DNA from: Eledone cirrhosa
Lineage: Eukaryota; Mollusca; Cephalopoda; Octopoda; Eledonidae
Assembly: GCA_964016885.1 (NCBI GenBank)
Contig: OZ024743.1
Location: 176,894,574-176,958,573 of the forward strand
DNA length: 64,000 nt
Reading direction: 5' to 3'
Below are positions 42,491 through 57,700 of this stretch, piece after piece (positions within the stretch are counted from its first letter, which is position 1; the number at the start of each line of letters is the position of its first letter). Made by a program: the position numbers and the translations under genes. The notes beneath the pieces were generated by a model, which did no database searches, was not told the origin of the DNA, and saw only the letters and a program-made list of their open reading frames with translations.

Positions 42491-45400
42491 GGTGTTGAGT
42501 CTGTCACTCTCTACCACAGCTGAGATATACCACCTAGACAGGGGTGTAGAGTTTGTCACTCCCTACCACAACTGAGATATACCACTTAGACTTTGGTGTT
42601 GAGTCTGTCACTTACAGCTGAGATATACCACCTTGACTGGGGTGTTGAATCTGTCACTCCCTACCACAGCTGAGATATACCACCTAGACTGGGATGTAGA
42701 GTCTGTCACTCCCTACCACAACTGAGATATACCACCTAGACTGGGGTGTTGAGTCTGTCACTCTCTACCACAGCTGAGATATACCACCTAGACTGGGGTG
42801 TTGAGTCTGTCACTCTCTACCTCAGCTGAGATATGCCACCTGGACTGGGGTGTAGAGTCTGTCACTCCCTACCACAGCTGAGATATACCACCTAGACTGG
42901 GCTGTAGAGTCTGTCACTCCCTACCACAGCTGAGATATACCACCTAGATGGGGTGTTGAGTCTGTCACTCCCTACCACAGCTGAGATATACCACCTAGAC
43001 TGGGGTGTTGAGTAGTCACGTTCTACCACAGCTGAGATATACCACCTAGACTGGGGTGTTGAGTCTGTCACTCCCTACCACAGCTGAGATATACCACCTA
43101 GACTGGGGTGTTGAGTCTGTCACTTTCTACCACAGCTGAGATATACCACCTAGACTGGGGTGTAGAGACTGTCACTCTCTACCACAGCTGAGATATACCA
43201 CCTAGACTGGGGTGTTGAGTTTGTCACTCCCTACCACAGCTGAGATATACCACCTAGACTGGGGTGTTGAGTCTGTCACTTTCTACCACAGCTGAGATAT
43301 ACCACCTAGATGGGGTGTTGAGTCTGTCACTCCCTACCACAGCTGAGATATACCACCTAGATGGGGTGTTGAGTCTGTCATTCCCTACCACAGCTGAGAT
43401 ATACCACCTAGACTGGGGTGTTGAGTCTGTCACTTTCTACCACAGCTGAGATATACCACCTAGACTGGGGTGTAGAGTCTGTCACTCCCTACCACAGCTA
43501 AGATATACCACCTAGACTGGGGTGTTGAGTCTGTCACTCCCTACCACAGCTGAGATATACCACCTAGACTGGGGTGTAGAGTCTGTCACTCTCTACCACA
43601 GCTGATATATACCACCTAGACTGGGGTGTTGAGTCTGTCACTTTCTACCACAGCTGAGATATACCACCTAGACTGGGGTGTTGAGTCTGTCACTCCCTAC
43701 CACAGCTGAGATATACCACCTAGACTGGGGTGTTGAGTCTGTCACTTTCTACCACAGCTGAGATATACCACCTAGACTGGGGTGTAGAGTCTGTCACTCT
43801 CTACCACACTGAGATATACCACCTAGACTGGGGTGTTGAGTCTGTCACTTTCTACCACAGCTGAGATATATCACCTAGGCTGCGGTGTTGAGTCTGTCAC
43901 TCCCTGCCACAGCTGACATATACCACCTAGACTGGGGTGTTGAGTCTGTCACTTTCTACCACAGCTGAGATATACCACCTAGACTGGGGTGTTGAATCTG
44001 TCACTCTCTACCACAGCTGAGATATACCACCTAGACTGGGGTGTTGAGTCTGTCACTCTCTACCACAGCTGAGATATACCACCTAGACTGGGGTGTAGAG
44101 TCTGTCACTCCCTACCAGTGCTGAGATATACCACCTAGACTGGGGTGTTGAGTCTGTCACTCCCTACCACAGCTGAGATATACCACCTAGACTGGGGTGT
44201 TGAGTCTGTCACTCTCTACCACAGCTGAGATATACCACCTAGACAGGGGTGTAGAGTCTGTCACTCCCTACCACAACTGAGATATACCACTTAGACTGGA
44301 GTGTTGAGTCTGTCACTTACAGCTGAGATATACCACCTAGACTGGGCTGTAGAGTCTGTCACTTCCTACCACAGCTGAGACATACCACCTAGACTGGGGT
44401 GTTGAGTCTGTCACTTTCTACCACAGCTGAGATATACCACCTAGACTGGGGTGTTTAGTCTGTCACTCTCTACAACAGGTGAGATATACCACTTAGACTG
44501 GGGTGGAGAGTCTGTCACTCTCTACCACAGCTGAGATATACCACCTGGACTGGGGTGTAGAGTCTGTCACTCCCTACCACAGCTGAGATATACCACCTAG
44601 ACTGGGCTGTAGAGTCTGTCACTCCCTACCACAGCTGAGATATACCACCTAGATGGGGTGTTGAGTCTGTCACTCCCTACCAGAGCTGAGATATACCACC
44701 TAGACTGGGGTGTAGAGTCTGTCACTCCCTGCCACAGCTGAGATATACCACCTAGACTGGGGTGTTGAGTCTATCACTTTCTACCACAGCTGAGATATAC
44801 CACCTGGACTGGGGTGTAGAGTCTGTCACTCCCTACCACAGCTGAGATATACCACCCAGACTGGGCTGTAGAGTCTGTCACTCCCTACCACAGCTGAGAT
44901 ATACCACCTAGATGGGGTGTTGAGTCTGTCACTCCCTACCACAGCTGAGATATACCACCTAGACTGGGGTGTAGAGTCTGTCACTCACTACCACAGCTGA
45001 GATAGACCAACTAGACTGGGGTGTTGAGTCTGTCACTTTCTACCACAGCTGAGATATACCACCTAGACTGGGGTGTAGAGTCTGTCACTCTCTACCACAG
45101 CTGAGATATACCACCTAGACTGGGGTGTTTAGTCTGTCACTCTCTACCACAGCTGAGATATACCACCTAGACTGGGGTGGAGAGTCTGTTACTCTCTACC
45201 ACAGCTGAGATATACCACCTAGACTGGGGTGTTGAGTCTGTCACTCCCTACCAGAGCTGAGATATACCACCTAGACTGGGGTGTTGAGTTTGTCACTCCC
45301 TACTTCAGCTGAGATATACCACCTAGACTGGGGTGTTGAGTCTGTCACTCCCTACCACACCTGAGATATACCACCTAGACTGGGGTGTTGAGTCTGTCAC

Positions 45401-48400
45401 TCCCTACCACAGCTGAGATATACCACCTGGACTGGGGTGTTGAGTCTGTCACTCTCTACCACAGCTGAGATATACCACCTAGACAGGGGTGTAGAGTTTG
45501 TCACTCCCTACCACAACTGAGATATACCACTTAGACTTTGGTGTTGAGTCTGTCACTTACAGCTGAGATATACCACCTTGACTGGGGTGTTGAATCTGTC
45601 ACTCCCTACCACAGCTGAGATATACCACCTAGACTGGGATGTAGAGTCTGTCACTCCCTACCACAACTGAGATATACCACCTAGACTGGGGTGTTGAGTC
45701 TGTCACTCTCTACCACAGCTGAGATATACCACCTAGACTGGGGTGTTGAGTCTGTCACTCTCTACCTCAGCTGAGATATGCCACCTGGACTGGGGTGTAG
45801 AGTCTGTCACTCCCTACCACAGCTGAGATATACCACCTAGACTGGGCTGTAGAGTCTGTCACTCCCTACCACAGCTGAGATATACCACCTAGATGGGGTG
45901 TTGAGTCTGTCACTCCCTACCACAGCTGAGATATACCACCTAGACTGGGGTGTTGAGTCTGTACCTTTCTACCACAGCTGAGATATACCACCTAGACTGG
46001 GGTGTAGAGTCTGTCACTCACTACCACAGCTGAGATATACCACCTAGACTGGGGTGTTGAGTCAGTCACTCTCTACCACAGCTGAGATATACCACCTGGA
46101 CTGGGGTGTAGAGTCTGTCACTCCCTACCACAGCTGAGATATACCACCTAGACTGGGCTGTAGAGTCTGTCACTCCCTACCACAGCTGAGATATACCACC
46201 TAGATGGGGTGTTGAGTCTGTCACTCCCTACCACAGCTGAGATATACCACCTAGACTGGGGTGTTGAGTCTGTACCTTTCTACCACAGCTGAGATATATC
46301 ACCTAGACTGGGGTGTAGAGTCTGTCACTCACTACCACAGCTGAGATATACCAACTAGACTGGGGTGTTGAGTCTGTCACTTTCTACCACAGCTGAGATA
46401 TACCACCTAGACTGGGGTGTAGAGTCTGTCACTCTCTACCACAGCTGAGATATACCACCTAGACTGGGGTGTTGAGTTTGTCACTCCTTACCACAGCTGA
46501 GATATACCTCCTAGACTGGGGTGTAGAGTCTGTCACTCTCTACCACAGCTGAGATATACCACCTAGACTGGGGTGTTGAGTCTATCACTTTCTACCACAG
46601 CTGAGATATACCACCTAGACTGGGGTGTTGAGTCTGTCACTTTCTACCACAGCTGAGATATACCACCTAGACTGGGGTGTAGAGACTGTCACTCTCTACC
46701 ACAGCTGAGATATACCACCTAGACTGGGGTGTTGAGTTTGTCACTCCCTACCACAGCTGAGATATACCACCTAGACTGGGGTGTTGAGTCTGTCACTTTC
46801 TACCACAGCTGAGATATACCACCTAGATGGGGTGTTGAGTCTGTCACTCCCTACCACAGCTGAGATATACCACCTAGATGGGGTGTTGAGTCTGTCATTC
46901 CCTACCACAGCTGAGATATACCACCTAGACTGGGGTGTTGAGTCTGTCACTTTCTACCACAGCTGAGATATACCACCTAGACTGGGGTGTAGAGTCTGTC
47001 ACTCCCTACCACAGCTAAGATATACCACCTAGACTGGGGTGTTGAGTCTGTCACTCCCTACCACAGCTGAGATATACCACCTAGACTGGGGTGTAGAGTC
47101 TGTCACTCTCTACCACAGCTGAGATATACCACCTAGACTGGGGTGTTGAGTCTGTCACTTTCTACCACAGCTGAGATATACCACCTAGACTGGGGTGTTG
47201 AGTCTGTCACTCCCTACCACAGCTGAGATATACCACCTAGACTGGGGTGTTGAGTCTGTCACTTTCTACCACAGCTGAGATATACCACCTAGACTGGGGT
47301 GTAGAGTCTGTCACTCTCTACCACACTGAGATATACCACCTAGACTGGGGTGTTGAGTCTGTCACTTTCTACCACAGCTGAGATATACCACCTAGGCTGC
47401 GGTGTTGAGTCTGTCACTCCCTGCCACAGCTGACATATACCACCTAGACTGGGGTGTTGAGTCTGTCACTTTCTACCACAGCTGAGATATACCACCTAGA
47501 CTGGGGTGTTGAATCTGTCACTCTCTACCACAGCTGAGATATACCACCTAGACTGGGGTGTTGAGTCTGTCACTCTCTACCACAGCTGAGATATACCACC
47601 TAGACTGGGGTGTAGAGTCTGTCACTCCCTACCAGTGCTGAGATATACCACCTAGACTGGGGTGTTGAGTCTGTCACTCCCTACCACAGCTGAGATATAC
47701 CACCTAGACTGGGGTGTTGAGTCTGTCACTCTCTACCACAGCTGAGATATACCACCTAGACAGGGGTGTAGAGTCTGTCACTCCCTACCACAACTGAGAT
47801 ATACCACTTAGACTGGAGTGTTGAGTCTGTCACTTACAGCTGAGATATACCACCTAGACTGGGCTGTAGAGTCTGTCACTTCCTACCACATTTGAGACAT
47901 ACCACCTAGACTGGGGTGTTGAGTCTGTCACTTTCTACCACAGCTGAGATATACCACCTAGACTGGGGTGTTTAGTCTGTCACTCTCTACAACAGCTGAG
48001 ATATACCACTTAGACTGGGGTGGAGAGTCTGTCACTCTCTACCACAGCTGAGATATACCACCTGGACTGGGGTGTAGAGTCTGTCACTCCCTACCACAGC
48101 TGAGATATACCACCTAGACTGGGCTGTAGAGTCTGTCACTCCCTACCACAGCTGAGATATACCACCTAGATGGGGTGTTGAGTCTGTCACTCCCTACCAC
48201 AGCTGAGATATACCACCTAGACTGGGGTGTAGAGTCTGTCACTCCCTGCCACAGCTGAGATATACCACCTAGACTGGGGTGTTGAGTCTATCACTTTCTA
48301 CCACAGCTGAGATATACCACCTGGACTGGGGTGTAGAGTCTGTCACTCCCTACCACAGCTGAGATATACCACCCAGACTGGGCTGTAGAGTCTGTCACTC

Positions 48401-50452
48401 CCTACCACAGCTGAGATATACCACCTAGATGGGGTGTTGAGTCTGTCACTCCCTACCACAGCTGAGATATACCACCTAGACTGGGGTGTAGAGTCTGTCA
48501 CTCACTACCACAGCTGAGATAGACCAACTAGACTGGGGTGTTGAGTCTGTCACTTTCTACCACAGCTGAGATATACCACCTAGACTGGGGTGTAGAGTCT
48601 GTCACTCTCTACCACAGCTGAGATATACCACCTAGACTGGGGTGTTTAGTCTGTCACTCTCTACCACAGCTGAGATATACCACCTAGACTGGGGTGGAGA
48701 GTCTGTTACTCTCTACCACAGCTGAGATATACCACCTAGACTGGGGTGTTGAGTCTGTCACTCCCTACCAGAGCTGAGATATACCACCTAGACTGGGGTG
48801 TTGAGTTTGTCACTCCCTACTTCAGCTGAGATATACCACCTAGACTGGGGTGTTGAGTCTGTCACTCCCTACCACACCTGAGATATACCACCTAGACTGG
48901 GGTGTTGAGTCTGTCACTCCCTACCACAGCTGAGATATACCACCTGGACTGGGGTGTTGAGTCTGTCACTCTCTACCACAGCTGAGATATACCACCTAGA
49001 CAGGGGTGTAGAGTTTGTCACTCCCTACCACAACTGAGATATACCACTTAGACTTTGGTGTTGAGTCTGTCACTTACAGCTGAGATATACCACCTTGACT
49101 GGGGTGTTGAATCTGTCACTCCCTACCACAGCTGAGATATACCACCTAGACTGGGATGTAGAGTCTGTCACTCCCTACCACAACTGAGATATACCACCTA
49201 GACTGGGGTGTTGAGTCTGTCACTCTCTACCACAGCTGAGATATACCACCTAGACTAGGGTGTTGAGTCTGTCACTCTCTACCTCAGCTGAGATATGCCA
49301 CCTGGACTGGGGTGTAGAGTCTGTCACTCCCTACCACAGCTGAGATATACCACCTAGACTGGGCTGTAGAGTCTGTCACTCCCTACCACAGCTGAGATAT
49401 ACCACCTAGATGGGGTGTTGAGTCTGTCACTCCCTACCACAGCTGAGATATACCACCTAGACTGGGGTGTTGAGTCTGTACCTTTCTACCACAGCTGAGA
49501 TATACCACCTAGACTGGGGTGTAGAGTCTGTCACTCACTACCACAGCTGAGATATACCACCTAGACTGGGGTGTTGAGTCAGTCACTCTCTACCACAGCT
49601 GAGATATACCACCTGGACTGGGGTGTAGAGTCTGTCACTCCCTACCACAGCTGAGATATACCACCTAGACTGGGCTGTAGAGTCTGTCACTCCCTACCAC
49701 AGCTGAGATATACCACCTAGATGGGGTGTTGAGTCTGTCACTCCCTACCACAGCTGAGATATACCACCTAGACTGGGGTGTTGAGTCTGTACCTTTCTAC
49801 CACAGCTGAGATATACCACCTAGACTGGGGTGTAGAGTCTGTCACTCACTACCACAGCTGAGATATACCAACTAGACTGGGGTGTTGAGTCTGTCACTTT
49901 CTACCACAGCTGAGATATACCACCTAGACTGGGGTGTAGAGTCTGTCACTCTCTACCACAGCTGAGATATACCACCTAGACTGGGGTGTTGAGTTTGTCA
50001 CTCCTTACCACAGCTGAGATATACCTCCTAGACTGGGGTGTAGAGTCTGTCACTCTTTACCACAGCTGAGATATACCACCTAGACTGGGGTGTTGAGTCT
50101 ATCACTTTCTACCACAGCTGAGATATACCACCTAGACTGGGGTGTAGAGTCTGTCACTCTCTACCACAGCTGAGATATACCACCTAGACTGGGGTGTTGA
50201 GTAGTCACGTTCTACCACAGCTGAGATATACCACCTAGACTGGGGTGTTGAGTCTGTCACTCCCTACCACAGCTGAGATATACCACCTAGACTGGGGTGT
50301 TGAGTCTGTCACTTTCTACCACAGCTGAGATATACCACCTAGACTGGGGTGTAGAGACTGTCACTCTCTACCACAGCTGAGATATACCACCTAGACTGGG
50401 GTGTTGAGTTTGTCACTCCCTACCACAGCTGAGATATACCACCTAGACTGGG
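40319..50452 (+). repeat. Longer higher-order blocks of 2,945, 3,517 and 3,672 bp
   Basis: Successive landmarks give the spacings. The double-deletion run is at 40319, 43264, 46781 and 50453; gagatagaccaac is at about 42,056, 45,001 and 48,518; ctcagctgagatatgcc is at 42,821, 45,766 and 49,283. Each block is the 2,173-bp unit extended by added monomers. 3,517 minus 2,945 is exactly 11 monomers. Confidence 0.88.
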
Positions 50453-53400
50453 GTGTTGAGTCTGTCACTTTCTACCACAGCTGAGATATACCACCTAGAT
50501 GGGGTGTTGAGTCTGTCACTCCCTACCACAGCTGAGATATACCACCTAGATGGGGTGTTGAGTCTGTCATTCCCTACCACAGCTGAGATATACCACCTAG
50601 ACTGGGGTGTTGAGTCTGTCACTTTCTACCACAGCTGAGATATACCACCTAGACTGGGGTGTAGAGTCTGTCACTCCCTACCACAGCTAAGATATACCAC
50701 CTAGACTGGGGTGTTGAGTCTGTCACTCACTACCACAGCTGAGATATACCACCTAGACTGGGGTGTAGAGTCTGTCACTCTCTACCACAGCTGAGATATA
50801 CCACCTAGACTGGGGTGTTGAGTCTGTCACTTTCTACCACAGCTGAGATATACCACCTAGACTGGGGTGTTGAGTCTGTCACTCCCTACCACAGCTGAGA
50901 TATACCACCTAGACTGGGGTGTTGAGTCTGTCACTTTCTACCACAGCTGAGATATACCACCTAGACTGGGGTGTAGAGTCTGTCACTCTCTACCACACTG
51001 AGATATACCACCTAGACTGGGGTGTTGAGTCTGTCACTTTCTACCACAGCTGAGATATACCACCTAGGCTGCGGTGTTGAGTCTGTCACTCCCTGCCACA
51101 GCTGACATATACCACCTAGACTGGGCTGTAGAGTCTGTCACTTTCTACCACAGCTGAGATATACCACCTAGACTGGGGTGTTGAATCTGTCACTCTCTAC
51201 CACAGCTGAGATATACCACCTAGACTGGGGTGTTGAGTCTGTCACTCTCTACCACAGCTGAGATATACCACCTAGACTGGGGTGTAGAGTCTGTCACTCC
51301 CTACCAGTGCTGAGATATACCACCTAGACTGGGGTGTTGAGTCTGTCACTCCCTACCACAGCTGAGATATACCACCTAGACTGGGGTGTTGAGTCTGTCA
51401 CTCCCTACCACAGCTGAGATATACCACCTAGACTGGGGTGTAGAGTCTGTCACTCTCTACCACAGCTGAGATATACCACCTAGACAGGGGTGTAGAGTCT
51501 GTCACTCCCTACCACAACTGAGATATACCACTTAGACTGGAGTGTTGAGTCTGTCACTTACAGCTGAGATATACCACCTAGACTGGGCTGTAGAGTCTGT
51601 CACTTCCTACCACAGCTGAGATATACCACCTAGACTGGGGTGTTGAGTCTGTCACTTTCTACCACAGCTGAGATATACCACCTAGACTGGGGTGTTTAGT
51701 CTGTCACTCTCTACAACAGCTGAGATATACCACTTAGACTGGGGTGGAGAGTCTGTCACTCCCTATCACAGCTGAGATATACCACCTAGACTGGGGTGTT
51801 GAGTCTGTCACTCTCTACCACAACTGAGATATACCACCTAGACTGGGGTGTAGAGTCTGTCACTCCCTACCACAACTGAGATATACCACCTAGACTGGAG
51901 TGTTGAGTCTGTCACTTTCTACCACAGCTGAGATATACCACCTAGACTGGGGTGTTTAGTCTGTCACTCTCTACAACAGCTGAGATATACCACTTATACT
52001 GGGGTGGAGAGTCTGTCACTCTCTACCACAGCTGAGATATACCACCTGGACTGGGGTGTAGAGTCTGTCACTCCCTACCACAGCTGAGATATACCACCTG
52101 GACTGGGCTATAGAGTCTGTCACTCCCTACCACAGCTGAGATATACCAACTAGATGGGGTGTTGAGTCTGTCACTCCCTACCACAGCTGAGATATACCAC
52201 CTAGACTGGGGTGTAGAGTCTGTCACTCCCTGCCACAGCTGAGATATACCACCTAGACTGGGGTGTTGAGTCTATCACTTTCTACCACAGCTGAGATATA
52301 CCACCTAGACTGGGGTGTAGAGTCTGTCACTCTCTACCACAGCTGAGATATACCACCTAGACTGGGGTGTTAAGTAGTCACGTTCTACCACAGCTGAGAT
52401 ATACCACCTAGACTGGGGTGTTGAGTCTGTCACTCCCTACCACAGCTGAGATATACCACCTAGACTGGGGTGTTGAGTCTGTCACTTTCTACCACAGCTG
52501 AGATATACCACCTAGACTGGGGTGTAGAGACTGTCACTCTCTACCACAGCTGAGATATACCACCTAGACTGGGGTGTTGAGTTTGTCACTCCCTACCACA
52601 GCTGAGATATACCACCTAGACTGGGGTGTTGAGTCTGTCACTTTCTACCACAGCTGAGATATACCACCTAGATGGGGTGTTGAGTCTGTCACTCCCTACC
52701 ACAGCTGAGATATACCACCTAGATGGGGTGTTGAGTCTGTCATTCCCTACCACAGCTGAGATATACCACCTAGACTGGGGTGTTGAGTCTGTCACTTTCT
52801 ACCACAGCTGAGATATACCACCTAGACTGGGGTGTAGAGTCTGTCACTCCCTACCACAGCTAAGATATACCACCTAGACTGGGGTGTTGAGTCTGTCACT
52901 CCCTACCACAGCTGAGATATACCACCTAGACTGGGGTGTAGAGTCTGTCACTCTCTACCACAGCTGAGATATACCACCTAGACTGGGGTGTTGAGTCTGT
53001 CACTTTCTACCACAGCTGAGATATACCACCTAGACTGGGGTGTTGAGTCTGTCACTCCCTACCACAGCTGAGATATACCACCTAGACTGGGGTGTTGAGT
53101 CTGTCACTTTCTACCACAGCTGAGATATACCACCTAGACTGGGGTGTAGAGTCTGTCACTCTCTACCACACTGAGATATACCACCTAGACTGGGGTGTTG
53201 AGTCTGTCACTTTCTACCACAGCTGAGATATACCACCTAGGCTGCGGTGTTGAGTCTGTCACTCCCTGCCACAGCTGACATATACCACCTAGACTGGGGT
53301 GTTGAGTCTGTCACTTTCTACCACAGCTGAGATATACCACCTAGACTGGGGTGTTGAATCTGTCACTCTCTACCACAGCTGAGATATACCACCTAGACTG

Positions 53401-54798
53401 GGGTGTTGAGTCTGTCACTCTCTACCACAGCTGAGATATACCACCTAGACTGGGGTGTAGAGTCTGTCACTCCCTACCAGTGCTGAGATATACCACCTAG
53501 ACTGGGGTGTTGAGTCTGTCACTCCCTACCACAGCTGAGATATACCACCTAGACTGGGGTGTTGAGTCTGTCACTCTCTACCACAGCTGAGATATACCAC
53601 CTAGACAGGGGTGTAGAGTCTGTCACTCCCTACCACAACTGAGATATACCACTTAGACTGGAGTGTTGAGTCTGTCACTTACAGCTGAGATATACCACCT
53701 AGACTGGGCTGTAGAGTCTGTCACTTCCTACCACAGCTGAGACATACCACCTAGACTGGGGTGTTGAGTCTGTCACTTTCTACCACAGCTGAGATATACC
53801 ACCTAGACTGGGGTGTTTAGTCTGTCACTCTCTACAACAGCTGAGATATACCACTTAGACTGGGGTGGAGAGTCTGTCACTCTCTACCACAGCTGAGATA
53901 TACCACCTGGACTGGGGTGTAGAGTCTGTCACTCTCTACCACAGCTGAGATATACCACCTAGACTGGGCTGTAGAGTCTGTCACTCCCTACCACAGCTGA
54001 GATATACCACCTAGATGGGGTGTTGAGTCTGTCACTCCCTACCACAGCTGAGATATACCACCTAGACTGGGGTGTAGAGTCTGTCACTCCCTGCCACAGC
54101 TGAGATATACCACCTAGACTGGGGTGTTGAGTCTATCACTTTCTACCACAGCTGAGATATACCACCTGGACTGGGGTGTAGAGTCTGTCACTCCCTACCA
54201 CAGCTGAGATATACCACCCAGACTGGGCTGTAGAGTCTGTCACTCCCTACCACAGCTGAGATATACCACCTAGATGGGGTGTTGAGTCTGTCACTCCCTA
54301 CCACAGCTGAGATATACCACCTAGACTGGGGTGTAGAGTCTGTCACTCACTACCACAGCTGAGATAGACCAACTAGACTGGGGTGTTGAGTCTGTCACTT
54401 TCTACCACAGCTGAGATATACCACCTAGACTGGGGTGTAGAGTCTGTCACTCTCTACCACAGCTGAGATATACCACCTAGACTGGGGTGTTTAGTCTGTC
54501 ACTCTCTACCACAGCTGAGATATACCACCTAGACTGGGGTGGAGAGTCTGTTACTCTCTACCACAGCTGAGATATACCACCTAGACTGGGGTGTTGAGTC
54601 TGTCACTCCCTACCAGAGCTGAGATATACCACCTAGACTGGGGTGTTGAGTTTGTCACTCCCTACTTCAGCTGAGATATACCACCTAGACTGGGGTGTTG
54701 AGTCTGTCACTCCCTACCACACCTGAGATATACCACCTAGACTGGGGTGTTGAGTCTGTCACTCCCTACCACAGCTGAGATATACCACCTGGACTGGG
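50453..54798 (+). repeat. Second tandem pair of 2,173-bp units
   Basis: The double-deletion run is at 50453 and 52626, and the agtagtcacg marker at 50196 and 52369, again 2,173 bp apart. The second unit is altered toward its end (about 53,500 on), where it follows the longer block type. Confidence 0.88.
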
Positions 54799-57700
54799 GT
54801 GTTGAGTCTGTCACTCTCTACCACAGCTGAGATATACCACCTAGACAGGGGTGTAGAGTTTGTCACTCTCTACCACAACTGAGATATACCACTTAGACTT
54901 TGGTGTTGAGTCTGTCACTTACAGCTGAGATATACCACCTTGACTGGGGTGTTGAATCTGTCACTCCCTACCACAGCTGAGATATACCACCTAGACTGGG
55001 ATGTAGAGTCTGTCACTCCCTACCACAACTGAGATATACCACCTAGACTGGGGTGTTGAGTCTGTCACTCTCTACCACAGCTGAGATATACCACCTAGAC
55101 TGGGGTGTTGAGTCTGTCACTCTCTACCTCAGCTGAGATATGCCACCTGGACTGGGGTGTAGAGTCTGTCACTCCCTACCACAGCTGAGATATACCACCT
55201 AGACTGGGCTGTAGAGTCTGTCACTCCCTACCACAGCTGAGATATACCACCTAGATGGGGTGTTGAGTCTGTCACTCCCTACCACAGCTGAGATATACCA
55301 CCTAGACTGGGGTGTTGAGTCTGTACCTTTCTACCACAGCTGAGATATACCACCTAGACTGGGGTGTAGAGTCTGTCACTCACTACCACAGCTGAGATAT
55401 ACCACCTAGACTGGGGTGTTGAGTCAGTCACTCTCTACCACAGCTGAGATATACCACCTGGACTGGGGTGTAGAGTCTGTCACTCCCTACCACAGCTGAG
55501 ATATACCACCTAGACTGGGCTGTAGAGTCTGTCACTCCCTACCACAGCTGAGATATACCACCTAGATGGGGTGTTGAGTCTGTCACTCCCTACCACAGCT
55601 GAGATATACCACCTAGACTGGGGTGTTGAGTCTGTACCTTTCTACCACAGCTGAGATATACCACCTAGACTGGGGTGTAGAGTCTGTCACTCACTACCAC
55701 AGCTGAGATATACCAACTAGACTGGGGTGTTGAGTCTGTCACTTTCTACCACAGTTGAGATATACCACCTAGACTGGGGTGTAGAGTCTGTCACTCTCTA
55801 CCACAGCTGAGATATACCACCTAGACTGGGGTGTTGAGTTTGTCACTCCTTACCACAGCTGAGATATACCTCCTAGACTGGGGTGTAGAGTCTGTCACTC
55901 TCTACCACAGCTGAGATATACCACCTAGACTGGGGTGTTGAGTCTGTCACTCCCTACCACAGCTGAGATATACCACCTAAACTGGGGTGTTGAGTCTGTC
56001 ACTTTCTACCACAGCTGAGATATACCACCTAGACTGGGGTGTTGAATCTGTCACTCCCTACCACAGCTGAGATATACCACCTAGACTGGGGTGTAGAGTC
56101 TGTCACTCTCTACCACAGCTGAGATATACCACCTAGATGGGGTGTTGAGTCTGTCACTCCCTACCACAGCTGAGATATACCACCTAGACTGGGGTGTTGA
56201 GTCTGTACCTTTCTACCACAGCTGAGATATACCACCTAGACTGGGGTGTAGAGTCTGTCACTCACTACCACAGCTGAGATATACCACCTAGACTGGGGTG
56301 TTGAGTCAGTCACTCTCTACCACAGCTGAGATATACCACCTGGACTGGGGTGTAGAGTCTGTCACTCCCTACCACAGCTGAGATATACCACCTAGACTGG
56401 GCTGTAGAGTCTGTCACTCCCTACCACAGCTGAGATATACCACCTAGATGGGGTGTTGAGTCTGTCACTCCCTACCACAGCTGAGATATACCACCTAGAC
56501 TGGGGTGTTGAGTCTGTACCTTTCTACCACAGCTGAGATATACCACCTAGACTGGGGTGTAGAGTCTGTCACTCACTACCACAGCTGAGATATACCAACT
56601 AGACTGGGGGGGTTGAGTCTGTCACTTTCTACCACAGCTGAGATATACCACCTAGACTGGGGTGTAGAGTCTGTCACTCTCTACCACAGCTGAGATATAC
56701 CACCTAGACTGGGGTGTTGAGTTTGTCATTCCTTACCACAGCTGAGATATACCACCTAGACTGGGGTGTAGAGTCTGTCACTCTCTACCACAGCTGAGAT
56801 ATACCACCTAGACTGGGGTGTAGAGTCTGTTACTCTCTACCACAGCTGAGATATACCACCTAGACTGGGGTGTTGAGTCTGTCACTCCCTACCAGAGCTG
56901 AGATATACCACCTAGACTGGGGTGTTGAGTTTGTCACTCCCTACTTCAGCTGAGATATACCACCTAGACTGGGGTGTTGAGTCTGTCACTCCCTACCACA
57001 CCTGAGATATACCACCTAGACTGGGGTGTTGAGTCTGTCACTCCCTACCACAGCTGAGATATACCACCTGGACTGGGGTGTTGAGTCTGTCACTCCCTAC
57101 CACAGCTGAGATATACCACCTAGACTGGGGTGTAGAGTCTGTCACTCTCTACCACAGCTGAGATATACCACCTAGATGGGGTGTTGAGTCTGTCACTTAC
57201 AGCTGAGATATACCACCTTGACTGGGGTGTTGAATCTGTCACTCCCTACCACAGCTGAGATATACCACCTAGACTGGGATGTAGAGTCTGTCACTCCCTA
57301 CCACAACTGAGATATACCACCTAGACTGGGGTGTTGAGTCTGTCACTCTCTACCACAGCTGAGATATACCACCTAGACTGGGGTGTAGAGTCTGTCACTC
57401 CCTACCAGTGCTGAGATATACCACCTAGACTGGGGTGTTGAGTCTGTCACTCCCTACCACAGCTGAGATATACCACCTAGACTGGGGTGTTGAGTCTGTC
57501 ACTCTCTACCACAGCTGAGATATACCACCTAGACAGGGGTGTAGAGTCTGTCACTCCCTACCACAACTGAGATATACCACTTAGACTGGGGTGTTGAGTC
57601 TGTCACTTACAGCTGAGATATACCACCTAGACTGGGGTGTAGAGTCTTTCGCTCCCTACCACAGATGAGATATACCACCTAGACTGGGGTGTTGAGTCTG

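Noticed and set aside
31578..52811. Eight identical 61-codon plus-strand frames (at 31578, 35973, 38146, 40319, 43264, 46781, 50453 and 52626)
   Set aside because: They arise where three shortened monomers happen to keep frame; they are useful as higher-order landmarks but not genes.
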